A stretch of DNA of 64,000 nt from Mycobacterium sp. KBS0706. GTDB taxonomy: Bacteria; Pseudomonadota; Alphaproteobacteria; DSM-16000; Inquilinaceae. The stretch lies in assembly GCF_005938675.2 (NCBI RefSeq), contig NZ_VCCH02000017.1, positions 48,862 through 112,861 on the forward strand, in the 5' to 3' direction. Every line of letters starts with the position of its first letter. Position 1 is the stretch's first letter. This document shows, in pieces, positions 15,809-24,544 of this stretch. A program made the translations under genes and the position numbers. The notes under the pieces were generated by a model that was not told the DNA's origin, did not search any database, and saw only the letters and a list, made by a program, of their open reading frames with translations.

Positions 15809-16894
15809 TTACTCCGCCGCCATCGCCTTTGCGCCGGGCTCCGGTGGCATCAGCCAGCCATCCTCGACCTTGAGGCGGAGGGCCGTGCCCTCCTCCGGCG
15901 GCGGGCCGCGATGCGCGACCCGCAGCACCCGGCCGGGATCGGCGTCCGGCCGGCAGTGCAGGATGGTCACGGCCCCCTCGAACACTGCGCGCTCCAGCCG
16001 CGCCGCGATGCCGTCCGCCGGATCGACCGCTAGCCCCTCCGCCCGCAGGCAGGCGGCTTGCGATGGCGCATGCGCCCCGACGCCGCCGCGCAGCCGCACC
16101 GCATGGCCCCACAGCTCGGCGGTGCACAGGCCGGCGCCGGCGCCGCCGCGCCAGGTCACCGGCACCACCATGCCGCGGCCGACGAAATCCGCCACCATCG
16201 CCGTCGCCGGCTCGGCATAGAGAAGCCGCGGCGGCGCCACCTGCTGCAGCCGGCCGTGATCCATCACCGCGATGCGGTCGGCCAGCGCCATCGCCTCGGC
16301 CTGGTCGTGGGTGACATAGACCACGGTGGCGCCGAACTGCCGGTGGAGCCGGCGGAACTCCGCCTGCAGCGCGTCGCGCAGATGCACGTCGAGATTGGCC
16401 AAGGGCTCGTCCATCAGCACCAGCGAAGGCGCCATCGCCAGGCAGCGGGCCAAAGCGACACGCTGGCGCTGGCCGCCGGACAGGGTCTCGGGCCGGGCCT
16501 CGGCACGGTCCGACAATCCGACGGCCGTCAACGCCTCATCGGTGCGCCGATTCCGCTCCGCCGCCGGCAGCCGGCGGATGCGCAGCGCATAATCGACATT
16601 CTCGCGCACGGTCATGTGCGGCCACAGCGCGTAGGACTGGAATACCATGCCGATGCCGCGCTCCTCCGCCGGCACCATCGCGCCCGCTCCCGCCACCACC
16701 CGGCCGCCGATGCGGATCGTGCCGCCATCGGGCGCGTCGAAGCCGGCGAGCAGGCGCAGCAGCGTGGTCTTGCCGCAGCCAGAGGGGCCGAGCAGGGCCA
16801 GGAACTCGCCCTGCGCCACGGCGAGGTCGACGCCGTCGACCGCGACGCGCGGGCCGAAGCGCCGGACGATTCGCTCGATCTCTACGGCAGCCAT
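15809..16894 (-). CDS. ABC importer ATP-binding protein (Fe3+/phosphonate/polyamine type)
   Basis: A 361-residue ATPase. Walker A GPSGCGKTTLL, Q-loop MVFQSYALWPHMTV, signature LSGGQRQRVALARCL, Walker B LVLMDEPLANLD and switch VTHDQAEA are all intact. A C-terminal TOBE-like domain (from about residue 240) is typical of the FbpC/PotA/PhnT group. It overlaps the end of the fused permease gene by 13 bases and is the last gene of the operon. Confidence 0.9.
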   Translation of the reverse strand: MAAVEIERIVRRFGPRVAVDGVDLAVAQGEFLALLGPSGCGKTTLLRLLAGFDAPDGGTIRIGGRVVAGAGAMVPAEERGIGMVFQSYALWPHMTVRENVDYALRIRRLPAAERNRRTDEALTAVGLSDRAEARPETLSGGQRQRVALARCLAMAPSLVLMDEPLANLDVHLRDALQAEFRRLHRQFGATVVYVTHDQAEAMALADRIAVMDHGRLQQVAPPRLLYAEPATAMVADFVGRGMVVPVTWRGGAGAGLCTAELWGHAVRLRGGVGAHAPSQAACLRAEGLAVDPADGIAARLERAVFEGAVTILHCRPDADPGRVLRVAHRGPPPEEGTALRLKVEDGWLMPPEPGAKAMAAE

Positions 16895-18594
16895 GGCAGC
16901 GATCCCCTGGGCAGGCGGCGGGCGAAGAGGGTGGCGATGCCGGCGATGCCGAGCGTGACCAGCACGGTCAGGACGGCGACGGCCGAGGCGGCGGTGGCGG
17001 CGCCCTCCGCCTGCAGCGAGAACACCATCACCCCGACCGTCTCGCTGCCGCGCGACCACAGCAGGGCCGAGACGGTCAGCTCGTTGAACGCGGTCAGGAA
17101 CACCAGGATGGCGCCGGTCGCGACCGCCGGGGCGACGGCGGGCAGCAGGATGCCGAGCAGCCGCCGCGGGCCGCGGGCGCCGGCCAGGCGGGCCGCCTCC
17201 TCCGGCGCCGGGTCGGCCTGGGCGATCGCCGCCGCCACCGGCCGCAGCGCCAGCGCCAGGAAGCGGCCGAGATAGGCGGCCAGGATGATCCACAGCGTGC
17301 CGTACAGGCTGACCCCGAGCAGCGGCAGCGGCCGCAACAGCAGCAGGATCGCGGCGATCGCGGTCAGCACGCCGGGCAGCGCATAGGGCAGGTCGGCCAG
17401 GGTGTCGAGCCAGCGCATCGCCCGCCAGCGCCGCGCCTCGGCGTAATAGGCCAGGACCAGGCCGACCGCCGCCGTGGCCAGCGCCGCCGCGGCGGCCAGC
17501 AACGCGCTGTTCAGGAAGGCGCGGCGCGTGGCGTCGTGCTGGAACAGGATGTAGCCGAACTGGTCGAGGCTGGCGGTGTCGAGGCTCAGCTCCACCCCCA
17601 AGGCCGGCACCAGGGCCGAGGCCAGCAGCGCCAGCAGCGGGGCGATGGAGAGCACGCCGACGACCAGCCACAGCGCCGCCTCCATCCAAGGCCGGGCCCG
17701 GCCGAGCGGCAGCACCGGGCCGGTCGGGCCGGTGCGCACCAGCACCGGCGCCCGGGCGGCGGCCCAGCGCTGCAGCCCGAGGCCGAGCGCCGCCAGCACG
17801 GCCAGCACCAGGGCCAGCGCCGCGACCTCGCCCAGCACCGACGGGCCGAAGCCGCTGAGCCGCTGGTAGATCAGCGTGGTCAGTACGCTGTAGCGGCCGG
17901 GGATGCCGAGCAGCGCCGGCACACCGAAATTGCCGATCGCCGAGACGAAGGCCAAAGCGGCGCCGGCGACGAAGGCCGGGCGCAGCAGCGGCAACAGGAT
18001 GCCGAGCAGAATGCGCGGGCCCTTGGCGCCGGCCGCCCGCGCGGCCTCGACCAGGTCGCAGGGCAGGCTTCGAATGGCGGCGGTGACGGCGAGGAACACC
18101 AGCGCCGCATGCTCCAGCCCCATGATCCAGACCACCCCGCCGCCGGAATAGAGCGGGTGGTTCGGCCACGGGCCGGTGACGGCGTCGAGCAGGGCGCGGG
18201 CCGGCGACCCGGCGTCGAGCAGCCGGATCCAGGCCAAAGCGGCGATCTGCGGCGGGATCAGCATCGGCAGCAGGCACAACAGCGCCAGCACGCCGCGGCG
18301 GCGGATGTCGGTCAGGCCGATGGCCAGCGCCAGGCCGCCGCCGACCACGACCGAGACCAGGGTCGAGCCGAGGCCGGCGACGATGGTGTTCTGCAGCGCC
18401 CGCAGCGTCGCCCGGCCGCCGAGCATGGCCAGCGCCGCCTCCGGCTGCGCCAGCCCCTCGGCGAACAGGCGCAGCAGCGGCAGGGCGCAGAGCAGCAGCA
18501 CATAGGCGCCGGCGGCGCCAGCCAGGACGGGATCGCCCCAGCGGCGGGGGCGGAAGGCTGCGGGAGTCGTTGCCAGGGAATCGGTCACGGGCAC
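16882..18594 (-). CDS. Fused two-domain ABC importer permease (FbpB/PhnU type)
   Basis: A 570-residue permease with two homologous membrane domains in one chain (about twelve helices), each with the EAA loop: DLVEAARAAGAKGPRILLGI and EEAARLAGARGPRRLLGI. This architecture is typical of ferric-iron (FbpB) and 2-aminoethylphosphonate permeases. The start is GTG 18594, the first start that includes the whole N-terminus; its ribosome site is weak. Partner ATPase at 15809 and binding protein at 18789. Confidence 0.9.
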   Translation of the reverse strand: MPVTDSLATTPAAFRPRRWGDPVLAGAAGAYVLLLCALPLLRLFAEGLAQPEAALAMLGGRATLRALQNTIVAGLGSTLVSVVVGGGLALAIGLTDIRRRGVLALLCLLPMLIPPQIAALAWIRLLDAGSPARALLDAVTGPWPNHPLYSGGGVVWIMGLEHAALVFLAVTAAIRSLPCDLVEAARAAGAKGPRILLGILLPLLRPAFVAGAALAFVSAIGNFGVPALLGIPGRYSVLTTLIYQRLSGFGPSVLGEVAALALVLAVLAALGLGLQRWAAARAPVLVRTGPTGPVLPLGRARPWMEAALWLVVGVLSIAPLLALLASALVPALGVELSLDTASLDQFGYILFQHDATRRAFLNSALLAAAAALATAAVGLVLAYYAEARRWRAMRWLDTLADLPYALPGVLTAIAAILLLLRPLPLLGVSLYGTLWIILAAYLGRFLALALRPVAAAIAQADPAPEEAARLAGARGPRRLLGILLPAVAPAVATGAILVFLTAFNELTVSALLWSRGSETVGVMVFSLQAEGAATAASAVAVLTVLVTLGIAGIATLFARRLPRGSLPWLP

Positions 18595-18655
18595 GCTGGA
18601 ACTGCGGTCGACGATCTCGGAGCCTCCGCGTTTAGCCCATCATGCCAGCCAAGCC

Positions 18656-18766
18656 CATGCTTCTTCCTGTGATTGCCGGGCTTGACCCGGCAATCCAGGG
18701 GCAACCCAGAGCAACACTTGCGGCCCTGGATGCCCGGGTCGAGCCCGGGCATGACAAGGAAGGGAA
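18656..18766. repeat. Intergenic palindromic repeats (two hairpins)
   Basis: Two perfect hairpins sit side by side between the binding-protein and permease genes: 18671-18680 with 18686-18695 (stem GATTGCCGGG) and 18730-18738 with 18744-18752 (stem ATGCCCGGG). Flanks CTTCCTGT and ACAAGGAAG are also inverted. This is the widespread alphaproteobacterial REP-like form and may reduce read-through from the binding-protein gene into the permease. Confidence 0.7.
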
Positions 18767-18788
18767 GGCGGCGGGCGGGTGGGCGCCC

Positions 18789-19766
18789 TCACCCCCCGAA
18801 GGCGTCGCTGAACTTGCGCTTGTTCTCGTCGACGCCCTTGGCCAGGGTCTCGGCCGAGACCGGCATCAGCTTCAGCGCGGACGCCGCGGGGCGGCCGGGC
18901 GGCAGGGCGACGCCGGGCTTGCCGGGGATGTAGCCCTGCTTGGCCATATAGGCCTGGCCGTCATCCGACAGCAGCCAGTTGACGAAGGACTTCGCGTCGG
19001 CGACGTCGTCCGCGGTCTTCAGGATCGCCACCGGCTCGGTCACCACCGACACGCCGTCGGCCGGGTAGACGAAATCGACCGGCGAGCCCTTGGCCTTGGC
19101 GTTCAGCGCCATGAAGTCGACGATGATGCCGTAGCTCTTCTGGCCGGTGGCCACCGCCTCCATCACCGTGCCGTTGCCCTGGCCGGCGACCGCGCCGTTC
19201 CCGGCCAGCTTGTCGAGATAATCCCAGCCCAGGCCGGGCTGAGCCGCGACCGTGCCGACATGGATCACCGCCGCGCCGGAATAGAGCGGGCTGGCCATGA
19301 TCACCTGGTCCTTGGCCGCGGCGGACAGGAGGTCGGCCCAGGATTTCGGCGCCGGCGCGCCGGACTTGGTGTTCCAGGCGATGCCGGTCGGGATCAGCTT
19401 GGTGCCGAAATAGGTCTTGTCCGGGTCGGCGAAGCCGTCGGGGAAGCCCTGGATCGGCGCGTCGGCATAGGCCAGCAGGCGGCCGTCATCCTTCAGCTGC
19501 TGCATCGCCACCGCATCGGCGATGAACACCACGTCCGGCTGCGGCGACCCGGCCGCGAACTCCGCCTGCAGCTTGTTCAGCACCTCGGTGGTGCCGGAGC
19601 GGAAGAACTCGACCTTCACCTCCGGATGCGCCTTGTTGAACTCGGCGACCAGGGCCGTCATCGCCTCGTTGGGGGTCGAGGTGTAGATCATCAGCGATCC
19701 CGGCGCGGCGAGCGCCGCGGTGGACACGGCCGTCAGCGCGGCGGCGAAAAGCAGTCGAGTCAGCAT
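18789..19766 (-). CDS. Extracellular solute-binding protein (Fe3+/phosphonate type)
   Basis: A 325-residue periplasmic protein with a Sec signal (LTRLLFAAALTAVSTAALAA, cleavage after ALA). The mature part begins GSLMIYTSTPNEAMTALVAEF, the pattern of the iron/phosphonate/polyamine binding-protein cluster. The double tyrosine that holds iron in FbpA-type proteins is not obvious, so an organophosphate or other anion ligand is as likely. ATG 19766 is preferred over an in-frame TTG at 19781. It delivers ligand to the permease at 16882-18594. Confidence 0.88.
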   Translation of the reverse strand: MLTRLLFAAALTAVSTAALAAPGSLMIYTSTPNEAMTALVAEFNKAHPEVKVEFFRSGTTEVLNKLQAEFAAGSPQPDVVFIADAVAMQQLKDDGRLLAYADAPIQGFPDGFADPDKTYFGTKLIPTGIAWNTKSGAPAPKSWADLLSAAAKDQVIMASPLYSGAAVIHVGTVAAQPGLGWDYLDKLAGNGAVAGQGNGTVMEAVATGQKSYGIIVDFMALNAKAKGSPVDFVYPADGVSVVTEPVAILKTADDVADAKSFVNWLLSDDGQAYMAKQGYIPGKPGVALPPGRPAASALKLMPVSAETLAKGVDENKRKFSDAFGG

Positions 19767-19786
19767 CGGCGTCGATCCCAAGGATT

Positions 19787-20380
19787 TTAGACAATGCCCG
19801 GGGTGCTAGCAGGTTCCGGTTGCAATTTCATGACCGGCGCGAGCCGCCAGGGCAAGCCCGCGCTGTCCGGCGGGGTGAATCGCATCGGCAGGGCGTTGCC
19901 GACGCCCCTGGCCTCGAAGCCCAGCCCCAGCCGGTCGCGCAGCACCCGCATGATGCCGGCATGGGCGACGATCAGCAGCGGCCCGGCGAGCGGCGCCGGC
20001 CCGGCGGCCAGGATCGGCTCGCAGGCGGCCCAGGCGCGGTCGCGGAACGCCTCCCAGCTTTCGCCGCCCTCCGGGACCATGAAATAGTCCGGCCGGTCGG
20101 CGACCAACCGCCCCTCCCAAGTGCCCCAGTGACGCTCGACCAGTCCAGGATCGGTCGCGACCGGCAGGCCGAGCGCCTCCGCCACGATCTCCGCCGTGCG
20201 CAACGCCCGGCGCTGCGGGCTGGCGACGATCCGCCGGATGCCCGAGCCGGCCAAGGCGACGGCAGCCTCTCGCGCCTGGGCCTCGCCCAGCCCGGTCAGT
20301 GCGGCGTCGGTGCTGCCGGCGATCACCCGGTCGCGATTGGCGGTGCTCTGGCCGTGGCGGAGGAACAGGAAGGGCTGCAT
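19787..20380 (-). CDS. Histidine phosphatase family protein
   Basis: A 197-residue phosphatase/phosphoglycerate-mutase-fold protein. The phospho-accepting histidine is in FLRHGQSTAN (H9); the second conserved parts are VASPQRRALRTAEIVAEALG, the acid in ERHWGTWEG, and the second catalytic histidine in IVAHAGIM. Small members hydrolyse phosphate esters. Its position 20 bases ahead of the binding-protein gene on the same strand suggests a role in processing a phosphorylated substrate imported by that system; this is inference. Confidence 0.9.
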   Translation of the reverse strand: MQPFLFLRHGQSTANRDRVIAGSTDAALTGLGEAQAREAAVALAGSGIRRIVASPQRRALRTAEIVAEALGLPVATDPGLVERHWGTWEGRLVADRPDYFMVPEGGESWEAFRDRAWAACEPILAAGPAPLAGPLLIVAHAGIMRVLRDRLGLGFEARGVGNALPMRFTPPDSAGLPWRLAPVMKLQPEPASTPGIV

Positions 20381-20449
20381 CGATCTGAATGATCCCTATG
20401 TTATAAGAATGCGATCGGACGTCACGGTATCCGCGGGTTCGGGTGCACT

Positions 20450-20659
20450 ATGGACGAGAAGACGAACAATCTGGTGCTGGAGCACCTGCGTCATATCCGT
20501 GGGGCTGTTGACGATATCCGCGAAGACATGCGCGAAGTGAAGTCGCGCCTGGGCCTCCTGGAGCAGCAATACGCCATCATCTCTGGTCGGCTCGACCGGC
20601 TGACCGATCGTGTCGAGCGCATCGAGCGTCGGTTGGATCTGGTGGAGCATTCCCCATGA
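20450..20659 (+). CDS. Small coiled-coil protein
   Basis: A 69-residue protein that is almost entirely a heptad-repeat coiled coil (HLRHIRGAVDDIREDMREVK, RLDRLTDRVERIERRLDLVE). Such short proteins are common in alphaproteobacteria and of unknown function; several sit near toxin-antitoxin or phage genes, but none is seen here. No strong ribosome site. A long minus-strand frame overlaps it but looks non-coding. Confidence 0.7.
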   Translation: MDEKTNNLVLEHLRHIRGAVDDIREDMREVKSRLGLLEQQYAIISGRLDRLTDRVERIERRLDLVEHSP

Positions 20660-20693
20660 GTCTCGGGGCACCAAGTCTGGCTCGCTGAATCGA

Positions 20694-21791
20694 TCAGATC
20701 TCCACGGTCTCCTCCAGGGCGGTGCGGGCAGGGGCGAAGGCCTTGGCCCAGGCGGCGCGGTGCTTGGCGTCACCGAAGGCCGGCACCACCACATCGGTCC
20801 CAAGCGTCTTCGCCAGGGCCACATTCTGCGATAGCCGCGGATGCACCGGCCAGCGCAGCGCGACCGCCCGCCCCTCCTCCACCGCCCTTCGTGCCGGGCT
20901 GCCGGCGGCTACATAGCCGGTGGCGACCACCGGGCCGTCGTCGCGGCCCCAGCCCTCCAGCAGCGGCCTGGCGGCGCCGCCGGTGGCGTTCGGCTTGGCG
21001 GCGATGATCGCCCGCTCCGGCGGCGGCTCGACCGATTCGATCCGCTCGATCCGGCTGCGCAGCGAGTTCAGCATCGTGCCGGCACCGGGCCGCAGCCAGG
21101 CCGGGTCGTCGATCAGCCGGTCGATCATCGCGCGGTTGGCGTCGCACACCGCCGGCTTGCGGTCATGCGCCGCCGCCGCGGCCAAGGCGATCTCCGGCCC
21201 GCGCCCGCCGGCCGGGGCCAGCAGCAGCGAGCGCTTGGCGGCGAAGATCGGCGCGAAGGCGGCCAGGCGGTGCTCATGCGGCGTGTCGTCGTCGCCATAG
21301 GAGGCGTCGAGAATCGCGACCCGGGCCGGCGGCGGCCCCGCATCCACCGCAAACACCACCGAGTCGAACGCCATGTCGCCGGCATAGAACAGCCCACCGC
21401 CGATCGCGAGATGCAGCCACACTCCGCCCGGCGCATGGCCGGAGCGGCCGCAGGTGACGGCGAGGTCGCCCGCCAGCCGGTTGTGGCCGAGCCCGAGCGG
21501 CCGGCGGTCGGCCGGCGATCCCTCGGGCAGCGCCTGCAGCACCGGCGGTGTGGCGTAGACCGGAACCGGGTCGAACCGATCCGCCGCCTCCGGCAGCGCG
21601 CCGATATGGTCGGGATGGGCGTGGCTGAGCAGGATGGCGTCGATCGGGCCGAGCCCGGACAGATCGGGGCGCATGCCCTCATCCGGACCGGCGCCGCAAT
21701 CGAGCAGCAGGCGCATTCCGGCCGCCTCCACCAGGAAGCAGGCGGGCCCCTTGCCCTCGACCCCCGAGATCGCCCGCACGCTCGCCGTCAT
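20694..21791 (-). CDS. Metallo-beta-lactamase-fold hydrolase (RNase J/CPSF-like or exonuclease type)
   Basis: A 365-residue MBL-fold protein with LLLDCGAG and the metal-binding HAHPDH at 57-62, later GGLFYAGDMAF and a C-terminal part with ATGYVAAGSPARRAVEEG and WPVHPRLSQN. The layout resembles the MBL/beta-CASP-like group that includes exonuclease-type proteins, but the beta-CASP signature is not clear. Probably cytoplasmic. ATG 21791 fits the first conserved block. It is divergent from the lacI-type gene. Confidence 0.8.
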   Translation of the reverse strand: MTASVRAISGVEGKGPACFLVEAAGMRLLLDCGAGPDEGMRPDLSGLGPIDAILLSHAHPDHIGALPEAADRFDPVPVYATPPVLQALPEGSPADRRPLGLGHNRLAGDLAVTCGRSGHAPGGVWLHLAIGGGLFYAGDMAFDSVVFAVDAGPPPARVAILDASYGDDDTPHEHRLAAFAPIFAAKRSLLLAPAGGRGPEIALAAAAAHDRKPAVCDANRAMIDRLIDDPAWLRPGAGTMLNSLRSRIERIESVEPPPERAIIAAKPNATGGAARPLLEGWGRDDGPVVATGYVAAGSPARRAVEEGRAVALRWPVHPRLSQNVALAKTLGTDVVVPAFGDAKHRAAWAKAFAPARTALEETVEI

Positions 21792-21877
21792 CGGATCCTC
21801 CAGATCGCAGACCCTGCCTAGACGGGAACGGGGCGGAACGCCATCGCGTCCCCCGCACGGGTGCCCTGACGGGCGCC

Positions 21878-21905
21878 TTGACTCCAATATGAAACGTTTC
21901 ATAGT
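21878..21905 (+). promoter_or_regulatory. Promoter with LacI-type operator
   Basis: TTGACT (21878-21883) forms a -35 box and CATAGT (21900-21905) a possible -10 box. Between and overlapping them is a perfect 16-bp palindrome, TATGAAACGTTTCATA (21888-21903), with the central CG step and TGAAACGTTTCA core expected for LacI/GalR-family operators. The lacI-type start follows at 21912, so the regulator probably represses itself and the downstream sugar operon. Confidence 0.75.
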
Positions 21906-21911
21906 GGTGCC

Positions 21912-22922
21912 ATGTCGCAGCGAAAGACGACGATCAGGGAGGTCGCGTCGCGCGCCGGGGTCTCGCTCGGCACGGCATCCAACGTGTTCAACGGCAAGGC
22001 CGGGGTCGGGGCCGAGAGCCGCCGGCGGGTGCTGGACGCGGCCGAGGCGCTGGGCTTTCGCCCGAACAGCCTGGCCGCCGGGCTGCGCCGCCAGCGCACC
22101 CGCACCATCGGGCTGGTGGTGCCCGACGTGCTGAACATCGTGTTCAACGAGCTGGTCGAGCATCTCGAGAACATCGCTTTGTCGCAGAGCTACGAGGTGA
22201 TCATCGTCACCTCGCGCGAGGACCCTGAGCGCGAGCACGAGCGGGTGCGGGCCCTGCTGTCGCGGCGCGTCGACGGGCTGATCATCGTCCCCACTCGTGA
22301 CTGGTCGGAGACCGAGCGTGAGATGCGGCACCACCGCATCCCGGTGGTGGTGCTGGACCGGGTCGCGGCGCGGGACCATTTCCCCTCCGTCGCGGTCGAC
22401 AACGCCGCCGCCACCCGGCTGGGCACCGAGCATCTGCTGGCCCTGGGCCACCGCGACCTCGCCTTCGTCATCAACTCGACCCGCCTCTGGAACAGCGCCG
22501 CGCGGGTCGAGGGATACCTCAGCGCCATGCGCACCGCCGGGCTGGAGCAGCGGGCCCGGGTGCTGCTGCCGGGCATGACCGAGGAGGAGACCCGGGCCGG
22601 GGTGCTGCCCGTGCTGACCTCCCCCGGCCGGCCGACCGCGATCTTCACCGGCAGCAACGTCGCCACGCTGGGCGTGCTGCGGGCGGTGCAGGATGCCGGG
22701 ATGTCGATCCCGCAGGACCTGTCGCTGCTGGCCTTCGACGATTTCGCCTGGCTGACCGTGCTGCGCCCCTTCGTCAGCGCCATCCGGCAGCCGACCGAGG
22801 CGCTGGCCGGCCATGCCTGGCGGATCCTGACCGCCGCCTTCGAAACACCGGACCGGCCGGCCGAGCATATCCGCCTGCCGGCGCCGCTGATCATGCGCGA
22901 AACCACGGCCGCGCCGCCCTGA
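21912..22922 (+). CDS. LacI-family transcriptional regulator
   Basis: A 336-residue repressor. The N-terminal HTH is TIREVASRAGVSLGTASNVF with the hinge helix EALGFRPNSLAAGLR, followed by a periplasmic-binding-protein-like sugar-sensing domain (RTIGLVVPDVLNIVFNELVE, LSLLAFDDFAW, IRQPTEALAGHAW). It stands at the head of the ABC operon and has an operator just before its own start, so a sugar taken up by that operon is the likely inducer. Confidence 0.95.
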   Translation: MSQRKTTIREVASRAGVSLGTASNVFNGKAGVGAESRRRVLDAAEALGFRPNSLAAGLRRQRTRTIGLVVPDVLNIVFNELVEHLENIALSQSYEVIIVTSREDPEREHERVRALLSRRVDGLIIVPTRDWSETEREMRHHRIPVVVLDRVAARDHFPSVAVDNAAATRLGTEHLLALGHRDLAFVINSTRLWNSAARVEGYLSAMRTAGLEQRARVLLPGMTEEETRAGVLPVLTSPGRPTAIFTGSNVATLGVLRAVQDAGMSIPQDLSLLAFDDFAWLTVLRPFVSAIRQPTEALAGHAWRILTAAFETPDRPAEHIRLPAPLIMRETTAAPP

Positions 22923-22972
22923 ACCGCCGTGCCGGGCGGCCGCAACCGCCCACGAACAGAGAGGGAGGAGAC

Positions 22973-24544
22973 GTGTCGAATACAGCCGCACAGACCGCAT
23001 CGCCGGTGCTGCAGGCCGCCGGCATCGGCAAGGCCTTCGCCGGGGTGACGGTGCTGCACGGCGTCGGCCTGGAATTGTTCGCGGGCGAGATCCACGCGCT
23101 GATGGGCGAGAACGGCGCCGGCAAGTCGACGCTGATGAAGATCCTGGCCGGGATCTACGCCGATTATGACGGCGCCATCCTGGTCGACGGCGCACCGCGC
23201 GCCTTCGCTGGAGTCCGCGACGCCGAGGAGGCCGGCATCGGCATCATCCACCAGGAGCTGAACCTGGTGCCGGGCATGACCGTGGCCGAGAACATCTTCC
23301 TCGGCCGCGAGAAGCTGCGCGGCGGCATCTTCGTCGACGGCCCGGCCCTGCGCGACGCGGCGGCGCGGCTGATCCGCCGGCTGGGCATCGCCGTCGATCC
23401 GGACGCCCGGGTCGGCAGCCTGCGGGTCGGCGAGCAGCAGCTGGTCGAGATCGCCAAGGCGCTGTCGCTCGACACCCGCATCCTGATCATGGACGAGCCG
23501 ACCTCCGCTTTGTCCCAGGCCGAATGCGCCACCCTGTTCGGCGTGGTGCGGCAGCTGGCGCGCGACGGCGTCGCGGTCGTCTACATCTCGCACCGGATGG
23601 ACGAGGTGATGGAGCTGGCCGACCGCGTCACCATCCTGCGCGACGGCCGCCACGTCGTCACCGCGCCGATCGGCCAGCTGACGCGGGAGCGCATCATCGC
23701 CCATATGGTCGGCCGCGAGCTGGCGAAGGCCGAGCATCCGGCCGGGCGCGGCGGCGCCTCCGGACGGCCGGTGCTGTCGGTCCGCGACCTGTCGCTCGAC
23801 GTGCCGGGCCGGCGCGGCGGCTGGCGCCGGGTGCTCGACGGCGTCGGCTTCGACCTGCAGGCCGGCGAGATCCTGGGCATCGCCGGCCTGCTGGGCGCCG
23901 GCCGCACCGAGATCCTCGAGACCATCTTCGGCTCCGCCCGCGGCCGCCGCGGCGGCACCATCCGGATCGACGGCGCGCCGGTGGCGATCGACGACCCGGC
24001 CGCCGCCAAGCGCCACGGCCTGGCGCTGGTGACCGAGGACCGCAAGGTCACCGGCCTGCAGCTCGGCGCCTCGATCCGCGACAACCTGGCCCTGCCCTCG
24101 CTGCCCCTCCTCGCGCGGCTCGGCCTGCGCCGCTTCGGGCGCGAGGCGGAGCTGGCGCGCGGCACCATCGGCCGGCTCGGCGTGCGCTGCACCGGGCCGC
24201 TTCAGCCGGCCGGGCGCCTGTCCGGCGGCAACCAGCAGAAGGTGGTGATCGGCAAATGGCTGGCCACCGCCCCGCGCGTGCTGCTGCTGGACGAGCCGAC
24301 CCGCGGCATCGATGTCGGCGCCAAGAAGGAGATCTACGACCTGGTCTTCGCCCTGGCCGACCAGGGCATCGCCATCCTGCTCGTCTCCTCCGAGCTGCCG
24401 GAGCTGCTGCTGCTCGCTGACCGCATCCTGGTGATGTGCGAGGGCCGGCAGACCGGCCTGCTACCCCGCGTCGGGGCTGGCCAGGAGGCGATCATGGACC
24501 TCGCCTCGCCCCGCGCCGCCCGACTCACAGAGATCGCGTCATGA
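22973..24544 (+). CDS. Sugar ABC importer ATPase, two nucleotide-binding domains (RbsA/XylG type)
   Basis: A 523-residue fused ATPase. Domain 1: [48 protein letters not shown]. Domain 2 lacks a canonical Walker A (LLGAGRTEILETIF), as usual for this family, but keeps LSGGNQQKVVIGKWL and LLLDEPTRGIDVGAKKEIY. The start is GTG 22973 with a very strong ribosome site (GAGGGAGGAG). It overlaps the permease gene by four bases and powers pentose- or galactose-type import. Confidence 0.95.
   Translation: MSNTAAQTASPVLQAAGIGKAFAGVTVLHGVGLELFAGEIHALMGENGAGKSTLMKILAGIYADYDGAILVDGAPRAFAGVRDAEEAGIGIIHQELNLVPGMTVAENIFLGREKLRGGIFVDGPALRDAAARLIRRLGIAVDPDARVGSLRVGEQQLVEIAKALSLDTRILIMDEPTSALSQAECATLFGVVRQLARDGVAVVYISHRMDEVMELADRVTILRDGRHVVTAPIGQLTRERIIAHMVGRELAKAEHPAGRGGASGRPVLSVRDLSLDVPGRRGGWRRVLDGVGFDLQAGEILGIAGLLGAGRTEILETIFGSARGRRGGTIRIDGAPVAIDDPAAAKRHGLALVTEDRKVTGLQLGASIRDNLALPSLPLLARLGLRRFGREAELARGTIGRLGVRCTGPLQPAGRLSGGNQQKVVIGKWLATAPRVLLLDEPTRGIDVGAKKEIYDLVFALADQGIAILLVSSELPELLLLADRILVMCEGRQTGLLPRVGAGQEAIMDLASPRAARLTEIAS

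Noticed and set aside
20694..23195. 833-codon minus-strand frame including the MBL gene
   Set aside because: Residues above the start at 21791 are antisense to the lacI-type gene and not protein-like.
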